From positions 248,001-312,000 of the forward strand of contig NZ_PJRN01000004.1 of the NCBI RefSeq assembly GCF_002930105.1: a stretch of DNA of 64,000 nt, read 5' to 3'. The notes beneath the pieces are model-generated. The model ran no database searches. It was not told the origin of the DNA and saw only the letters and a list, made by a program, of their open reading frames with translations. Source of the DNA: Billgrantia saliphila (GTDB taxonomy: Bacteria; Pseudomonadota; Gammaproteobacteria; Pseudomonadales; Halomonadaceae). Both the position numbers and the translations under genes were made by a program. Positions 61,709 through 64,000 of the stretch are shown in pieces; the stretch's first letter is position 1; each line of letters begins with the position of its first letter.

Positions 61709-62896
61709 TCAATCGTTAGCGTATAGCCAGCGTGCCCGGCCCGACGACTTGGCGCGATAGAGGGCCTCGTCGGCCTGACGATAGACATGGTTGGGAGTAA
61801 TGCCGCGACCGTGTCCCACCAGATAGAGTCCCGCGGAAACCGATACGGTGGCGCGCGGCCCCACGGGTGCCGGCTCGCCCATCGCCTCCACGGCGGCAAG
61901 CAGTTGATCGGCCATGGCGGCCGCCTGCTCACGGGTCTCGGTATGGAAGACCACGCCGAACTCCTCGCCGCCGAGCCGGAACACGATATCCTCGCCGCGA
62001 GAGAAAACCCGCCCAACGACGCTCGCCAGCCGCTTGAGCAGTTCGTCGCCTTGAGGGTGTCCATAGTGGTCATTAAAGGCCTTGAAGCGGTCGATATCAA
62101 ACAGCAGGAAGGCCAGCTGGCGGTGGTCCCGGTCATGGCGTGACAGCTCACGATCGAGCACGTCGACGAATGTTCGGCGATTGTAGAGACCGGTCAGCGG
62201 ATCGTGGCTGGCCAGCTCGGAGAGCTGATCGCTGACCTCACGCAGCCGCGTCATCGCCTGCTTGCGGTGATGCACGTAAAGCGCCATGACAGCCGCTTGA
62301 AAGCACATCGCCATGGTGAAGGTCAGGGCTCCATCGAGCAGCATGGCACTATCGCGCAGCCCGGGTCCGAAGCCCGACGAGAGCGCAATGTTGAGCGCCG
62401 CCGTCATCAGCAGGGTGCCGGCCAGGCCGCGCCGGATGTCGTCGAGCAACAGGAAGGCCAAGGCAGGATAAATCAATGGCAGGGTCATGGTCAGGGGATT
62501 GTTGGCTCCGACGATGGCCAGTCCCAGCAAGAAGACGAACAAGCATAGATGGGTAATGCGTGATGCCATCGTCACCGAAACGCCGCGGCGCAGGGCGACG
62601 ATGACACCTACGGCGACCGCCAGGCCCGCCATGTCGATGGCCAAACGGCCGAACGTCCCCTCCTTCATTGTCACCAAGTTGAGGATGAGGAAAGTGCCCC
62701 AGACGAAGATGGCGGCGCTCTGGATCAGGTTGAGCAGAGTGATGCGCAAGTAGTCGGGGCTGCGCTCCGAGGTACGCCCCCCTGAGGTCAGCAGGTTGCG
62801 CCAGATGCGTGACAAAACACCCTGGGGGGCGTCGGGTGGATCATTTCGAGTCGGGCAAGCATGCTGCTCCACCATGACGCGCTCTGGCTTGCTCAT
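61709..62896 (-). CDS. Membrane-bound diguanylate cyclase (GGDEF)
   Basis: 395 aa. About six TM segments in the N-terminal half (residues 50-210), then a GGDEF domain (225-395) with the active motif GGEEF (RLGGEEFGVVF) and the substrate/metal residues (FDIDRFKAFND). It makes c-di-GMP from two GTP at the membrane. SD AAGGACAG. It converges with the lipoamide-dehydrogenase-like gene. Confidence 0.93.
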   Translation of the reverse strand: MSKPERVMVEQHACPTRNDPPDAPQGVLSRIWRNLLTSGGRTSERSPDYLRITLLNLIQSAAIFVWGTFLILNLVTMKEGTFGRLAIDMAGLAVAVGVIVALRRGVSVTMASRITHLCLFVFLLGLAIVGANNPLTMTLPLIYPALAFLLLDDIRRGLAGTLLMTAALNIALSSGFGPGLRDSAMLLDGALTFTMAMCFQAAVMALYVHHRKQAMTRLREVSDQLSELASHDPLTGLYNRRTFVDVLDRELSRHDRDHRQLAFLLFDIDRFKAFNDHYGHPQGDELLKRLASVVGRVFSRGEDIVFRLGGEEFGVVFHTETREQAAAMADQLLAAVEAMGEPAPVGPRATVSVSAGLYLVGHGRGITPNHVYRQADEALYRAKSSGRARWLYAND

Positions 62897-63170
62897 TGCC
62901 TGTCCTTTCGAATCGTGCCCGGCGTATGCGCTGCAGTGCGTCAGGCCGAGCTTGGCTAAAGTCGAATTAACAAGTTACCAGATTGCAACATAACGGAGTC
63001 CAACGCTTTGCACTCGTGCGGGACAGCTTTTCACGCAATCCGACGAACCGCCTCGCCGGACCAATACTCCATGACGAACCCGCCAAGCCGGTCAGCTGGC
63101 GTTATGCTGATGAAAGGATCCATCGCCAAAGCGCTCCTCGGAGCGGACGCTCAAACACAGGAGAATCGTA

Positions 63171-63524
63171 ATGGCAGATATCGCTTCCCGGTTGCGGTCG
63201 ATCAAGGATGGCGTCACACAACTGGCAAGACTCGCCGCTCCGGACCAGAACGATGCCGCCCGCCAACTGGCAGAGACCCTGGGGCGCGAACTCGACCGTG
63301 TCATTGACGACGCCACCGATAATACTTTCACGTCACCGGACGACGCCACACCGCCCCTACCGAGCGCTCCTCGTCACACGACGCTGCGCTGTCCGGTCTG
63401 TTCTCTGCGCTCGTTCACTTACCGGCCAGGCACGGTGCGCGAAGCTCACGACTCCGCGACAGGCTTCGAGGCACTCTACCACTGCCTGAGTTGCGGTCAC
63501 GAGGCGTGGATCGAGGTGGAGTGA
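63171..63524 (+). CDS. Zinc-ribbon-like small protein
   Basis: 117 aa. An N-terminal helix-rich part (IASRLRSIKDGVTQLARLAA) then a Cys4 zinc ribbon: RCPVCSLRSF and HCLSCGHEAW, about 35 residues apart, with an HTTLRC turn. SD AGGAGA. I do not recognise the family. It converges with the AsmA-like gene, a gap of 10 bp. Confidence 0.75.
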   Translation: MADIASRLRSIKDGVTQLARLAAPDQNDAARQLAETLGRELDRVIDDATDNTFTSPDDATPPLPSAPRHTTLRCPVCSLRSFTYRPGTVREAHDSATGFEALYHCLSCGHEAWIEVE

Positions 63525-63534
63525 TGCCCTCTCC

Positions 63535-64000
63535 CTATTCCTCGAATTGAGATAGCGCCCGCTCACAGCCCATGCCGACCTCCTCGCCGCCGCCCGGATC
63601 GACCCAAGGCAGGATCGCCAGCGGCGGTGCCACCAGCGCTCCCAGCGCGGAGAGTGCGCCGCGCGCCAGCAGTTCACGGGTCACCACGTCGACTTCCGGC
63701 TCGCGCAGCGAGCCCTTGAGCGTTACCGGCGAATTGCCGGTGAACAGGGTCGGGTCCTTGTTGTGACCCTCGAAGGCCAGATCCATGCGTTCCGTTTCCA
63801 GGTTGATGGCACCGGCTCCCATGAAGTGGGCGATCTCGGTGGCCATGAAGAACTGCGACAGATCGACCAGACCGTCGTCGGCCACCAGGTGCGCATAGCT
63901 GCATTCAAGACGCACCTGCTCCTCGTCGGCCAGTGCTGCTAACAGTGCATTGGCCACGTTCAACGGCAGCAGTTCGGCCGCGATGATGTCCATCCAACCC
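63535..64000 (-). CDS. AsmA-like/DUF748-type protein, start missing
   Basis: The frame runs off the right edge; about 155 codons are seen. The C-terminal part (LPLNVANALLAALADEEQVR, then TRELLARGALSALGALVAPP) and repeated beta-rich pattern (GAINLETERMDLAFEGHNKD, SPVTLKGSLREPEVDV) are typical of the C-terminus of AsmA family proteins, which help lipid transport in the envelope. Only the tail is seen, so this is a family call. Confidence 0.75.
   Translation of the reverse strand, partial: GWMDIIAAELLPLNVANALLAALADEEQVRLECSYAHLVADDGLVDLSQFFMATEIAHFMGAGAINLETERMDLAFEGHNKDPTLFTGNSPVTLKGSLREPEVDVVTRELLARGALSALGALVAPPLAILPWVDPGGGEEVGMGCERALSQFEE

Overview
The window is a chromosomal segment of a high-GC Gram-negative bacterium. 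It is most likely a gammaproteobacterium of the Halomonas type. This rests on the general gene repertoire: SoxR, DbpA, a PA4780-type RIO kinase, an ectoine-hydrolase-like M24 protein, a MexEF-like RND pump and several c-di-GMP proteins. It is an inference, because the window has no rRNA or other marker gene. No tRNA, rRNA, insertion sequence, prophage or CRISPR array was seen. Gene density is high, with short intergenic spaces and many start/stop overlaps.

Layout. 1-17.8 kb is a mosaic of small metabolic and transport units: an MFS exporter with a divergent LysR, an AhpD-like protein, an XRE/membrane-protein pair, PhzF, GFA, NAD(P)-binding proteins, a DASS symporter, VOC, LuxR with an ACR3/BASS-type carrier, a PuuP-type permease with a nitrilase, an EF-hand protein, LysR, NmrA-like, DUF1801, dienelactone hydrolase and a RibD-C reductase. 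17.8-33.5 kb holds a remnant of HMG-CoA reductase, an EamA exporter, a nitrilase/flavodoxin pair, two SleB-type wall hydrolases, LysR-GST, a DUF1127 protein, arylamine N-acetyltransferase, an arsR-SRPBCC-VOC-DUF899 operon and several small units. 33.5-38.4 kb has a lipoprotein chorismate mutase, a GAF-EAL protein, a RIO kinase and DbpA. 38.6-45.9 kb is a complete three-gene RND efflux operon with a divergent LysR. 45.9-49.1 kb is an ABC exporter-RidA operon next to soxR. 49.2-57.8 kb has GST, a stress-type small protein, an M24 protein, a YebC/YeeN paralogue, a three-gene envelope module (DUF3618, holin-X-like and a repeat-tailed protein), an FtsH-type protease and creatininase. The end carries tautomerase, a degenerate GGDEF-EAL protein, DUF3008, a lipoamide-dehydrogenase-like flavoprotein, a diguanylate cyclase, a zinc-ribbon protein and an AsmA-like partial gene.

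How the genes work together. The best regulatory story read directly from DNA is a small SoxR regulon. Two promoters have the MerR-type 19-bp spacer over a near-canonical SoxR box, one before the N-acetyltransferase gene and one before the ABC exporter-RidA operon, and soxR itself lies beside the second. This fits a response to redox-active xenobiotics that combines export and acetylation. A separate long inverted repeat (12-5-12) is shared between the XRE/DUF1330 intergenic region and the leader of the same ABC operon, which suggests a second common regulator. Autoregulatory twin palindromes are visible at the arsR operon and at the small XRE gene. A strong hairpin sits directly in front of the DUF1127 ribosome binding site.
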